Assembly: GCA_022925895.1 (NCBI GenBank) | Contig: JAKSYS010000219.1 | Location: 1 to 64,000 of the forward strand | Length of the DNA: 64,000 nt | Direction of reading: 5' to 3' | From: Fragilaria crotonensis | Taxonomy: Eukaryota > Bacillariophyta > Fragilariophyceae > Fragilariales > Fragilariaceae | Part shown: positions 41,756 to 51,691 of the stretch, in pieces | How the letters are laid out: the number at the start of each line of letters is the position of its first letter | Position numbering within the stretch: the first letter of the stretch is position 1 | Made by a program: the position numbers and the translations under genes | The notes under the pieces: generated by a model | Told to the model about the DNA's origin: nothing | The model's input: the letters and a program-made list of their open reading frames with translations, nothing else | Database searches by the model: none

Positions 41756-44653
41756 AAGAGGATGATGCAGACAATAGAAGCCTTTTTGACGTCATAACCG
41801 GCTTGTACTACATGTACACACATCATCAATTGGGCACCCAAGATGCCAACTTCCTCTGACATCAGGAAGCTTCAGGGATTGGATTTGAATGAGAAATATA
41901 TGCTCAGTAATTGATAGTAGTTGATATCAAGGGTTCAGACTATACTAGTAGCTAGATAGCTATCATCAGTTCAGACCATCATAGTAATCATGTCAATGGA
42001 ACAAAACATGCTGAATGCCAGCAGCATTGTATCGGTAGTGTATGATGCACAGTGCCAATAAACTACTACTTGCATCCAAAGCCAATGTCTAAGATTACAG
42101 TAGAAACAGTGCGTTCACATCTGCGTTTTGATTTCACAGCTTGTTTTTTGGTTAAGATGAGCGGACACACTTGACCTGCAAGCCAGCCAAAATGAGGGAT
42201 ATAATCAAACCTATCGAATGTGTCAGACTCCGTGCTCCAGGTAATGGAATGGTCAAAGAGCTTGTATATGCATATGTGACACATGGATGCGTCTGTTTTC
42301 ATATGATACTAGAAATGATGCGCAAACAAAAGAAATTAAGGAGGTAGCATTGATGGCTGTTATTAGTGAGGTTGGCGTGCGAGCAGCAGGGTCCTCAGCC
42401 TATGCAACACCTTTTTGACTTGGTTGGAGTATCCAATATTACCAGGTAATATAGGTGCTCAAGCAATACATACTATTAATTGTTGATATTTGACCTAAAA
42501 TTATGTTTATTCATCAGCTACCTGTGAACTGATGCTATCACTAACTGAGACCTGAGAACTAATTAAGAAGGTCATAGCAGCATAAGCTACTGTCTACCAC
42601 CTTACAGAGGGCATTTGCACCAGAGATGGGAATACTATTGGGCCCAGCCCACCCTAACCCATCGGGTTAAGGGTGTCCTCAATTCTAATTCTTCAGCAGG
42701 CAAGGTACTGCAACAGCTTGTACACACCTTGCTACCTGCTGGGCATCAAATGTCACACCAAGCTACTCTTGTCAAAGAAGATGCATTTCATCCTACTACT
42801 GCTGCCTGTTGCTACGTTATGATAAGGACAAACTAACGTAAAGCAGCAACCACGTGAAATCATCTGTTGGTACAAGATGAAATCCTCAGTTAGCTATCTT
42901 TCTAACATGCCTTGCCCACGATGGACAAAGAAAGAAATTCGGGTGCACCTCTTTCCTCTTTTCTGTTTGGCAAGATGTAGACAATGCATTGACAGGAGCA
43001 CCCACATTCAAGGATGAAATGGAAACCAGGGATTTTTAGTTCCAAATTGGCACAATTTTCTGGATACCTTTTCTGATCTTTCAAATCAAACCTCCATCTG
43101 TTTTTGCCATCGCTCCCAACTCCAAACACAACAATACATGAACACATACCAATAAACTATGTTGGTGTTGTTCTTTCATGAGGATGTCAGCAGGATCTAG
43201 AGCAACTGCAGACCTCAGGTGCTGCTAGTTGTTCCAACCACTATTGCTAGGACTAATGACTTTTGCCTGGGCCTATAGTCATAACTACTTTGATGCATTC
43301 TTGACCTCATGAGAAAAATGTCATGGTCTGGCACCATTAGCTACATGGGTTGGAGAACATTGATTCGTGGTTACCAGCAGCCAGCTATCCATATTTGTTC
43401 TTAGTGTTGTGTGAGGTTTGTCTAGAAAAACTATAAACACTTCACTTAGTTGTTGTATCCACTCAATGATAAATTGTAATCATCTGCTGCATTGTTGATT
43501 TCAAAAATGAATTTGCAGCCTTTTCATCTCATTGGGTCCTGTTGGAGTATATACCCAGATTTCCAGTGGAAACAACACCGTGTGCATCTGCCTGATGGAT
43601 CATAACTCCTGGAACCATTATTGGCTGATGGCCTCATCCCGAACAAGTGGCAAAACATTGGAAATGTATTCTCCTCATCATGAAAGGTGCAAATGACAAT
43701 ACAAAATTTGGTATGTACGTGACTTCAAAATGCTGACGGTCACTTCAAAACTTCAAAACATGCAGGCCTTGATTCTCAGACAGCAGCCATGATGGACAAA
43801 CTGTTGAGAAACTGTTGAGAAACTGCGAGACCCTCCCAAGTTACAAGTGCACATACTCAGGGGTACAAGGGATGAAACGTGTGGCTCACAGAGCTTGCCT
43901 TGTGAATGTATATGAATCCCAGCATGGGACAATGAACGATTCCTTGTGCAGTGTACTCCATGAGATGAATCTGATACATATCAAATACAAGACTGTCACA
44001 TCAGGGAAATGAAATTGTTGATCCGGATGTATGGGTGGATATCACCAACGTTGGATGTGCGTTGCCAAAAAATCTGCATCAATTTTCAGCTGGGACGAGG
44101 TGCGCAGATCATTTTGGGAGTCCCTTACCATACACCAATTACACATCTACTATAAGCAAGTCCCACTCAGGAATCAGAACATACGCGCCGTGCCGGGGCT
44201 CCCAAGGAAGAGATCGGACAGGTTATGGCTATCTGTGCCATTCGCTCCTAGCCCTGCCAATCATTGACTGTCTGTAGTTTGCTAGTTGCAACAGGTATCA
44301 CGTAGCAGATGGAATGCCGGTGCACTCGGCTATGAACGAATCCATCCGAAGCTGGATATCTTAGTTAAGTTATAGCGAGACCTACTAGGTACGAGAAAGA
44401 TGCTTCAGCAGACGGTTGGCGCTGAGTAAAAACCTGCAAGAATTTGCGGGTGAAGAATGAATGAGATACATTCATTGGAACTTTCGCTTTCCGTTCCAGA
44501 GCGAGAGAAGATGAATTCGTCGAGTCTTCACCGCATCAGTAAGCGGTAAAGTTTGCTGGCACGTCAATGCAACATTGACACGCTCATATCTAGCAGTAGT
44601 ACGTAGGTTGGCAACTGAAAGTAAGATATTCGGCAGGTAGCAGCTGTTTCGTC
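41756..44653. other. Gene-poor stretch, no supported gene
   Basis: 2.9 kb with only short random ORFs. At 42621-42680 a sequence starting CAGAGATGGGAAT matches the right end of the 28.6-kb MITE, in the opposite orientation, for about 60 bp. It looks like a lone hAT terminus. No partner end is found. Confidence 0.5.
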
Positions 44654-45526
44654 TTATGAGAGCGTCACTTCCCAGACTTCTATGTCGTCCACCGAATAAA
44701 CTGGATCAAGGTCACGGGAAGGTATCCTCCGTGTTCGCAACCCCTTGGCTGCTGCTAATTGTCTGAACTTTTCTCCTGGATGATATTCTGAATAGTACCG
44801 ATGCTCATATGACAGGATGGCAACAGCGTCGTCTTTCATGAGTTCCACAAGGGCATCGACGAGGGGATCAATCGGGTAGAGTTTGGGCAAGACGCAGTCG
44901 GATACCAATATCACATCGAATCTTTCCTTCATCTTGCCACTTCCCCACCAGTACTCACAAACTTCTAGAACCTTACTGTCAAGTAAACCTTCATCATGTC
45001 GAGAAGCGTTTTCCAGTTGTTGACATGCATCGATGACATTAGCCTGGGCAAGCGTTACCACATTCTGAATTCCATCCGTGCAAACAACTCTTCGGGCTCC
45101 CAGCACTGCTGCTGCCAAGCTTGTGACACCAGTCCCTGCCCCCAAGTCAATCACAGACTTTTGCCGCACCTTGAGAGGGTACTTTTCCAAATACTTGAGT
45201 AGCACCATGCTGGCCGGCCACACTGTCGCCCCAGTTCCAAATGTTCCTTCAATTTCACCTCGTTGCACTTGCTTGACAGAAAATTGTATTCCTTCCAACA
45301 TGAAAATTGGATAATCTTCTGCCTGAGAGTATCGAGACCTCCACCCGAGACTGGACGATTGCTTCTTGACAAAATCACTCGTGACGCATCGTTTGGTCTT
45401 GGAAGGCGACGCACGTTGATCCAACGCGTCGAAGAATGCTGTCGCAGTGGGATGTGGTCGCCTTCGTTGCAATTGAGTTGTCACCTCTTGAGCCTCCAAC
45501 TCGGGTGATGATGCCATCGGTGGCAC
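44654..45526 (-). CDS. METTL21-type (methyltransferase 16 family) protein lysine methyltransferase
   Basis: 290 residues, intronless (the ATG at 45517 is an alternative start). The class I SAM-binding motif I is VIDLGAGTGV (125-134), preceded by the family's TVWPASMVLLKYLEK substrate-side helix (101-115). Motif post-I is RRVVCTDG, and DVILVSDCVL (204-213) takes the place of the family's D/E-x-x-Y/F motif. The C-terminal strand pair is DIEVWEVTLS. The family methylates lysines on chaperones, elongation factors and similar proteins; the target is unknown. The N-terminal 60 residues are basic and low-order, with no clear targeting signal. Divergent to the HIR-like gene. Confidence 0.8.
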   Translation of the reverse strand: MPPMASSPELEAQEVTTQLQRRRPHPTATAFFDALDQRASPSKTKRCVTSDFVKKQSSSLGWRSRYSQAEDYPIFMLEGIQFSVKQVQRGEIEGTFGTGATVWPASMVLLKYLEKYPLKVRQKSVIDLGAGTGVTSLAAAVLGARRVVCTDGIQNVVTLAQANVIDACQQLENASRHDEGLLDSKVLEVCEYWWGSGKMKERFDVILVSDCVLPKLYPIDPLVDALVELMKDDAVAILSYEHRYYSEYHPGEKFRQLAAAKGLRTRRIPSRDLDPVYSVDDIEVWEVTLS

Positions 45527-46134
45527 TTGTCGTGATCGCCCAATTCGAATGCGGTGATACGTTTCCAGTGATAATGGAACGTGCGTTGTTGTTGTTGCTT
45601 TTTGCTTACGGTATGGTTCTTGTCTGTCATACCAGTACTGTACGAGGTACTTTGTGAACGACGTGCGTCAATACTCTGCCTGATACTGTTATACACCGTA
45701 CAGTAACGGTACCTGGTGCCTGGTACTGTGTACTGTAGTATCATAGGCGCGAGATCATGCGCGACTCGCCAACTACCGGTACTTGCGGTACGGTTGTACG
45801 GTCATACAGTCGCCAGTCGCGCCTCCCCAATGACTCAGCCGTGGGAGATCGATCAGATTCTGTCGGTAACCAAAGGCCACTCTCAACTCAGACGCAGCCT
45901 AGATGACAAATCTTTTAATTCCCACAGAGAAGCTGAACCACAAGGTGTGAGTCTGTGAACAAGTGTAATGTGTACTGTAAGTATGCCAAGGCAAGGCGAG
46001 GTAGATAGTACTATTCTCCAGTACGAGTATATCGAATCTGACAACAGCGAACAGCGGTCTTGTTTCATAATTGAGCTGTTATCAACGAGAAATTGCATTC
46101 CATTTCCTTCTTACATTCATTCTGATTCGATCCG
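45527..46134. promoter_or_regulatory. Divergent promoter region, METTL21-like / HIR-like
   Basis: 608 bp between two divergent starts, rich in GTACTG, CGGTAC and ACCGGTACTT motifs (45630-45800). No TATA box is assignable with confidence. Confidence 0.4.
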
Positions 46135-47229
46135 ATGTGCATCCCATGCCTCTTCACTATCTCCACCGCCGAAGTGGGCGTTATTGAAAGATGGGGAAAG
46201 TATTCCCGTTTGGTGCAACCTGGTCTGAACGTCATCATGTGTCCCATGGAACAAATGGTGGGACGCTTGTCCTTTCGCGTGCAGCAGCTCGATGTTCGGG
46301 TTGAGACCAAGACTCTGGATAATGTTTTCTTGACAGCCGTCGTTTCGGTCCAGTATCAGATTCTCAAGGAAAAGGTCTATGATGGTAAGTTCTGTTGCAT
46401 TCTACCAGTACCATGCGGAGAGCTGCTTGGGCGCAGAACAGTAAAAGCTGAGACGTGGTTCCACCATCCTTCGAGAATATCTCTAAAAATTATGAAAACA
46501 AGCGGTGAATTACTTCTCACGCCATGTCTCTCTCTCTATGATAGCATTCTACGCTCTTACGAATCCGGCACAGCAAATCACTGCTCACGTCTACGACGTG
46601 ATGCGATCCCAGTTGCCCACCCTTGAACTCGATGCCGTCTTTGAAGCCAAGGAAGACCTAGCCCTGGCCGTCAAGAGTCAGCTCTCCGAAACCATGAGTG
46701 CCTTTGGTTATCAGATCCTTCAGACTCTCATTACTGATCTTGATCCTGATCAACGCGTCAAGAATGCCATGAACGAAATCAACTCGGCCAAGCGACTCAA
46801 GTTTGCAGTGGCTGAACGCGCCGAGGGTGATAAGATTTTGCAAGTCAAATCCGCCGAAGCCGAGGCTGAGGCTAAGTACTTGAGCGGTGTTGGTGTTGCC
46901 AAGCAGCGCAAAGCAATTGTGGACGGGTTGAAGAGCAGTATTGTTGATTTTGCGGGCGGTGTCAAAGGATCGAGTACAAAGGAAGTTATGGATTTGCTTC
47001 TCCTGACACAGGTACGTAGTGCGCTATTCATCTTATCTTGTCTACGGCAAACGAAACTGCTTTTGGCGCTGCGCTCACCGCTCTTGTTCTCGTTCAACAG
47101 TATTTCGATATGATCCGCGACGTTGGCCATGCACCACACTGCAGGACTACCTTTGTCCCCTCCAGCAAGAGTTCTGGAGATGAGGTTCGCAACGCCATGC
47201 TTCAAGCAGAATCTTCCAAATTTGTCTAA
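46135..47229 (+). CDS. SPFH/band-7 protein, HIR-like
   Basis: Three exons: 46135-46384, 46545-47011 and 47101-47229. The introns (160 and 89 bp) have GTAAGT and GTACGT donors. The product is 281 residues, the usual size of plant HIR proteins. The first splice (phase 1) restores VYDAFYALTNPAQQI, a near-exact HIR signature. Cys residues at positions 2 and 5 could be acylated for membrane anchoring, as there is no TM helix. The SPFH domain runs from about residue 10 (AEVGVIERWGKYSRLVQPG) to about 190, followed by the Ala/Glu-rich coiled-coil flotillin tail (KSAEAEAEAKYLSG) and YFDMIRDVG. It scaffolds plasma-membrane or organelle microdomains. Convergent with UTP13, with a 95-bp gap. Confidence 0.9.
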
Positions 47230-47324
47230 TGTATTGCTGCACCTATGTATAGCGTATCGATTCCCGTCAAAGCCGTGGGTGACGGTACTGTTTGCGATAT
47301 TAATTTCTAGTAGAGAACGTGTGC

Positions 47325-50300
47325 CTATTCTGCATCGTCATCGTCAGAGGAGTCACTATCTCCAATGGACATGACTTCGATGTCACTGTCGTCATTTGCG
47401 GTCGGTTTACTTAGACCAACGACCGTGCTACCACCAATTTGGATTCTACCATCGAGTTGCTTGGGTGGGAGCACCAGCTTGCTCTTGGATTCCCAGGAGG
47501 CGTACTCCTTCTGAGCCGACCCGTCGTCATCTAGAACACCCATGGAAAAGAGTGTATAGTCCAGAAGGAAGGCATTGGCGTACATGCGATCAAGCCGATC
47601 AAAGTGTCGTTCAGCGTACGGTGTAATGCCGGCGAAGATTTCTGGCACGCCATCCGCAGCCGCCAACGTGTGCACGGGAATAGACGTTACCACCGCCTGA
47701 ACGACAAGCATCGCAATGTGCGAATTGCGAGCCCGCGTGTTCCAGTCGCGACAATACTTGAGGATCTGAGTAATCTTCTCCATGCCCCAGGTTTTGGTGT
47801 GTTGTTGAAGTGTCCGTAAGCCACTCTGGCCCTTTTGTACGTCATTCTCGACGATGGCATTCAACACTTTCAGGACTTGCCGCGGCTTTTCAAGGTCGAG
47901 CGCAATATCCAAAGCCTGTTCGTACTCCTTGTACCGCAGATGGTTGGCCAGCCTTTGTTCTAACATAATGTTCTTCTCATCTGCGGCACGTTTTGTCGCC
48001 TCTTCTTGTTTCGTCGTGTCGCCCCAGACCACAATCTGTGAATCAGCACCACCTGAGACTAACTTTTTGCCATCGGCAGACACATCCAACGCCCACACTT
48101 TATCTTGATGTCCATCCATCGTAGCTTCACACTCATTCGTTCGGATGGTCCAGAGCTTGATGAGGCCGTCAGCCCCAGCACTCACTAATTGAAGTCCTCC
48201 GGTCAGAAATCGGACACGAAGTGCACTCGCAATATGACCCTGAAACGTACGAACGCAGCAGTGATCATTCAACGACCACAGTTTGATGGTCTTATCGCCA
48301 CTTGATGTCGCAACGACCCTGTCGTAGGGAGAGAACTGACAGTCCCACACACCTCGTTTGTGCCCCTTCAACGTTGCTACAAGTGAAAGGTCAGTGGCAT
48401 TCCAAAGTTTGACCAACTTATCTTGAGATCCGGTGGCGACGAGCGAGTCGTTTGGAGCTACCGTAACGATGTTGATATCTTTTTCATGTGCTCGTGCACT
48501 GCAAAACGTCTTTAGCTCAATCGCTTCTTTAGTTTCGTCAAGTACAGAAGACCCTGGCAAATTCCATCGCTTCAAAGTTCGATCTTTGCTAGCTGTAACC
48601 ACGAACGAACCTGCTCCATTAATGGTTGCCTTTCCTGAAACGTCGTATCGACCAATCTTTCGAGAGAGGCCAGTTGCACCAATGGCTTCCGTGTGACCGG
48701 TTGCAAGGCCGATACACTGACAGGTGGACGCCTGCCAAAGTCGCATCGTTTTGTCTTTCCCACACGTGGCAATGTACCGACCGCAGGGACTCACATCCAC
48801 GCATAACACCGTGGCAGTGTGACCATTCAAAATTTCGCATGAAAACGTTCCTAGGTCAAAGAGGCGAACTTGAGCGCTGTTCGTCGCAACGACAGCACGA
48901 GTGCACTCATCATCTCCATTTGGCAGAAGTTTCAAATCCAGGACTTCATCATTGTGGCCTACAATGGTTCGCGTGGACAAAAGTTTCTGATCTTCCGACA
49001 AGGATAAGAACTGAAGATTGTGCTCAGCATCGGCGACAATCAGGTGTGCGTCGCTGACATCATCCTGCGAACGAACGTTCAAAGTGAGGTCCATGTATCC
49101 GCCCTTATCCTCCCCGAACATCTGAGCAGGTGGCTGTTCTGCTATACACTCAAATCCAGAGTGATTGTCGGTGCTCCACCATGCGCTCCAAATTCGCACT
49201 GATCCTTTGCTGCCGGCGGTGGCAACCAAAATGTCGCTCGATTTTGATTTTAAGACCACCATCCCTTCGACCTGCTCGTACAGGGGCTTGGTGTGAATCC
49301 TTTGATGCATCTTTGATGGTCCAGGCGTTGCATCTTTGGATCCCTTTTTCTTGCCTTTTTTCGCCTTCGGGGTGTCCTTGACGGTCGTCAACTTCCACAG
49401 GTTCAGAACTGCGTCACGACCCGCCGAAACAAAGAAGTTGTCGTTATTTGGACTCCAATCCAAGCACGTTACAGACCCCATGTGATCCCTTAAAACCATG
49501 AGATTCTCATCCTTTTCATCACGTAGATTGTGAATTGCAATCGAGCCATCCTCCCGCCCAATGGCGATAATGAGTTGAGTGACATTGTGAGATTTCCACG
49601 CCAACGACGTGACACTTCGCATCCCACCAGACTCGCCACCCTGGTAGGGTCGAAAGACATGTGTTACGAAGGACCCTCGGACATCCCAAATCCGAACGGA
49701 TCCATCGACGGAAGCTGTGGCCACAAAAATGTTGGAGGGATGGAACTTCATCAATGTGACGGGCAGGGTGTGGCCGGATTTAGACCATGTTTTCACCTCT
49801 GTTGGATGCTTCAGAGAGTATTGGCGAATTAACTGATTGCGAGAGCAAGTGATTATCATCTCATCGTTGGAGGAAAGAGCGTAGGCAGTGATGGCATCAC
49901 CATCCATACCTTCGTCGTCGTCGTCTTCCCGAGTTGCAACTGCATCTTGTCGAAGCATCCGAATCTTGGTACCTTTGCGGGCGTCAACCAATGCAAGATC
50001 GCCATCAACGGGCAGAACTAGAAAAGGCGTAACATCATCATCATCATCACCACCATCCCCATTTGTTAATCCCCTTGCTCGACCGTGAGCAATCTTTCCT
50101 CCAGTGTACGTTGGAACATGGGCGGATGTCACAGACCATGATTTCGACAGAGTCACAGCTGCAATCTGCTTTGCGCCTTCATCATCCCCTTGATCTTCTT
50201 GGTGAACTACATCATCGTCATCAATGTCATCTTCGACAACTTGAACGTACTTAATCTCTGTCATGGTCGATGTAGCTGCGTTGTCTGATCGTTGCTGCCA

Positions 50301-50399
50301 ACACAAGGCTTCGTCACGAAATTTTTCAAATGGAGAGCAAACGAGCACACGGGTTTGAGCCTGAGAAAAAGGATTGGCGCTGGAGCTCACGTCGCGCAT
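47325..50399 (-). CDS. UTP13: U3 snoRNP WD40 protein UTP13/TBL3
   Basis: 1024 residues, intronless. The ATG at 50264 (MTEIKYVQVVEDD) is a plausible shorter start. Two WD40 propellers are visible. Repeats end in IRIWD-like strands such as SVRIWDVRG, VLNLWKLTT, TMRLWQAST, LVKLWNATD, TIKLWSLND and LIKLWTIRT. The Utp13 C-terminal helical domain follows (NHLRYKEYEQALDIALDLEKPRQVL to FDRLDRMYANAFLLDYTLF), a combination specific to UTP13/TBL3. It acts in the UTP-B subcomplex of the small-subunit processome in the nucleolus. Compared with yeast and human (about 810 residues) it has an acidic N-terminal extension, an acidic tail and a Lys-rich insert (about 350-370). An LTR element lies 133 bp upstream. 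Confidence 0.92.
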   Translation of the reverse strand: MRDVSSSANPFSQAQTRVLVCSPFEKFRDEALCWQQRSDNAATSTMTEIKYVQVVEDDIDDDDVVHQEDQGDDEGAKQIAAVTLSKSWSVTSAHVPTYTGGKIAHGRARGLTNGDGGDDDDDVTPFLVLPVDGDLALVDARKGTKIRMLRQDAVATREDDDDEGMDGDAITAYALSSNDEMIITCSRNQLIRQYSLKHPTEVKTWSKSGHTLPVTLMKFHPSNIFVATASVDGSVRIWDVRGSFVTHVFRPYQGGESGGMRSVTSLAWKSHNVTQLIIAIGREDGSIAIHNLRDEKDENLMVLRDHMGSVTCLDWSPNNDNFFVSAGRDAVLNLWKLTTVKDTPKAKKGKKKGSKDATPGPSKMHQRIHTKPLYEQVEGMVVLKSKSSDILVATAGSKGSVRIWSAWWSTDNHSGFECIAEQPPAQMFGEDKGGYMDLTLNVRSQDDVSDAHLIVADAEHNLQFLSLSEDQKLLSTRTIVGHNDEVLDLKLLPNGDDECTRAVVATNSAQVRLFDLGTFSCEILNGHTATVLCVDVSPCGRYIATCGKDKTMRLWQASTCQCIGLATGHTEAIGATGLSRKIGRYDVSGKATINGAGSFVVTASKDRTLKRWNLPGSSVLDETKEAIELKTFCSARAHEKDINIVTVAPNDSLVATGSQDKLVKLWNATDLSLVATLKGHKRGVWDCQFSPYDRVVATSSGDKTIKLWSLNDHCCVRTFQGHIASALRVRFLTGGLQLVSAGADGLIKLWTIRTNECEATMDGHQDKVWALDVSADGKKLVSGGADSQIVVWGDTTKQEEATKRAADEKNIMLEQRLANHLRYKEYEQALDIALDLEKPRQVLKVLNAIVENDVQKGQSGLRTLQQHTKTWGMEKITQILKYCRDWNTRARNSHIAMLVVQAVVTSIPVHTLAAADGVPEIFAGITPYAERHFDRLDRMYANAFLLDYTLFSMGVLDDDGSAQKEYASWESKSKLVLPPKQLDGRIQIGGSTVVGLSKPTANDDSDIEVMSIGDSDSSDDDDAE

Positions 50400-50531
50400 C
50401 GCCCACCAGTGAAAGAACCGTGATTGGACAGCAGAATCGTGACTGAATAAAGGTCAAGATGTCTACCGCGCGTATGATAGGTTGATGGTTCGCGCACTGG
50501 GCTCCCTGGGAACTGGGAACTGGGAATGTAC

Positions 50532-51428
50532 TGATAGACTTCCAGTATCGCCCTACATATTTTTACATCTATCCCGATCCCTAACTGACGCCCGTGTGCA
50601 CAGTAAAACGTTACATCCGTGCTCCAGTAACCAGTGCGACACTGCACGACTGGAATCAAAACTCTCGTCGATTCAAATCATGTTCATCTCATCCCATGAG
50701 CATGAACACTCATTTTCAAACGAGACTCAACGCCTCGTATACGGACGACCACACCGCGACACGAAACGACGTCTCCGCGAAACGAGGAGTGTTCCTTATT
50801 GTTCCAAAGGAACACTCCCTTCATTCAGACCTCTCATCTGTTGCCCCTCCTCACTCTTCTCACAATTGTCGAAATAATTCATTTTTAGTGCCACTTACCT
50901 TTTCTGCACATACTGTGAATATCTGCACAATCATGAATGAAATTGACCATGACGAATTTTTACCGCCGGTCGTCAAATTGTCAACCTCACCATACTGTAC
51001 ATATTTCAGTAGTCAGTACGACGGTACTCACTATTACGACAGCACACAACACGGCAATCAGTACAGCAGTACTTTTTGCACATCACTTCCTCTGCCCGGC
51101 CATAGTCCGTGCACGTCTGAGTCTATCGTTACCGTACATAACGATAAACTATTAGACAGTGCCCACTATGACCAAAGCGATATTATTACTAGTCAGTCCC
51201 TCGCACATTTATGTAGCGATAGACCGACAGATAGTATACGTATCGTTGTCTGTAGCGGTAGACAGCATTGTATTGCTGTACCGTTTATAGACACACTAAG
51301 CAGTAGTCAGTGTCGTACTAGACACTTACCTACTGGGGGCGTACCCCGTAACGGTTACGTCCTGGTTCTTAACCCGAACCTTACGCCGACCTGCGCGTCG
51401 ACAGGTTCCGTTAACCCGAACCATATCA
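50532..51428 (+). repeat. 5' LTR of the gag-only element
   Basis: 897 bp, starting TGATAGACTTCC and ending AACCATATCA. An ORF opens at 50594 and runs through the LTR into gag. Confidence 0.9.
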
Positions 51429-51446
51429 TGGTTGCTCGCCAGGCTT
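51429..51446 (+). other. Primer binding site
   Basis: TGGTTGCTCGCCAGG directly after the LTR end. The TGG complements the universal CCA of a tRNA 3' end; the tRNA is not identified. Confidence 0.5.
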
Positions 51447-51691
51447 CTATCCTGGCCGGTCGCCGGGTTCCCTCCCCGGAAACTCCGAGCCTATTCAATT
51501 TAAATTTGGTGCCTAGCACCGATTTAAATTGCTCTAACCTTTGTTCTTTTCCCTTCCAGCTCAACTTTCATACCAGCAGTACATGTTCCTACTGCCTGAG
51601 AATTGAAATTCTCATTCCTTGTGCTCACTTTTTTTTGCAAAACTTGTCTAACCCAACTCACCCTTCATCCTTCAACTTTGCAACTCTCACC

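Noticed and set aside
42621-42945. Second complete hAT MITE starting at the CAGAGATGGG terminus
   Set aside because: Only one end is found; no matching CCCATCTCTG end or repeat of ATTTGCAC is seen downstream.
43815-44277. Overlapping plus ORFs of 65-80 codons
   Set aside because: Different overlapping frames, with no conserved motif and no promoter context.
44280-44640. Possible tRNA or snRNA gene in the spacer
   Set aside because: I looked for A/B-box-like and cloverleaf patterns by eye and could not support one.
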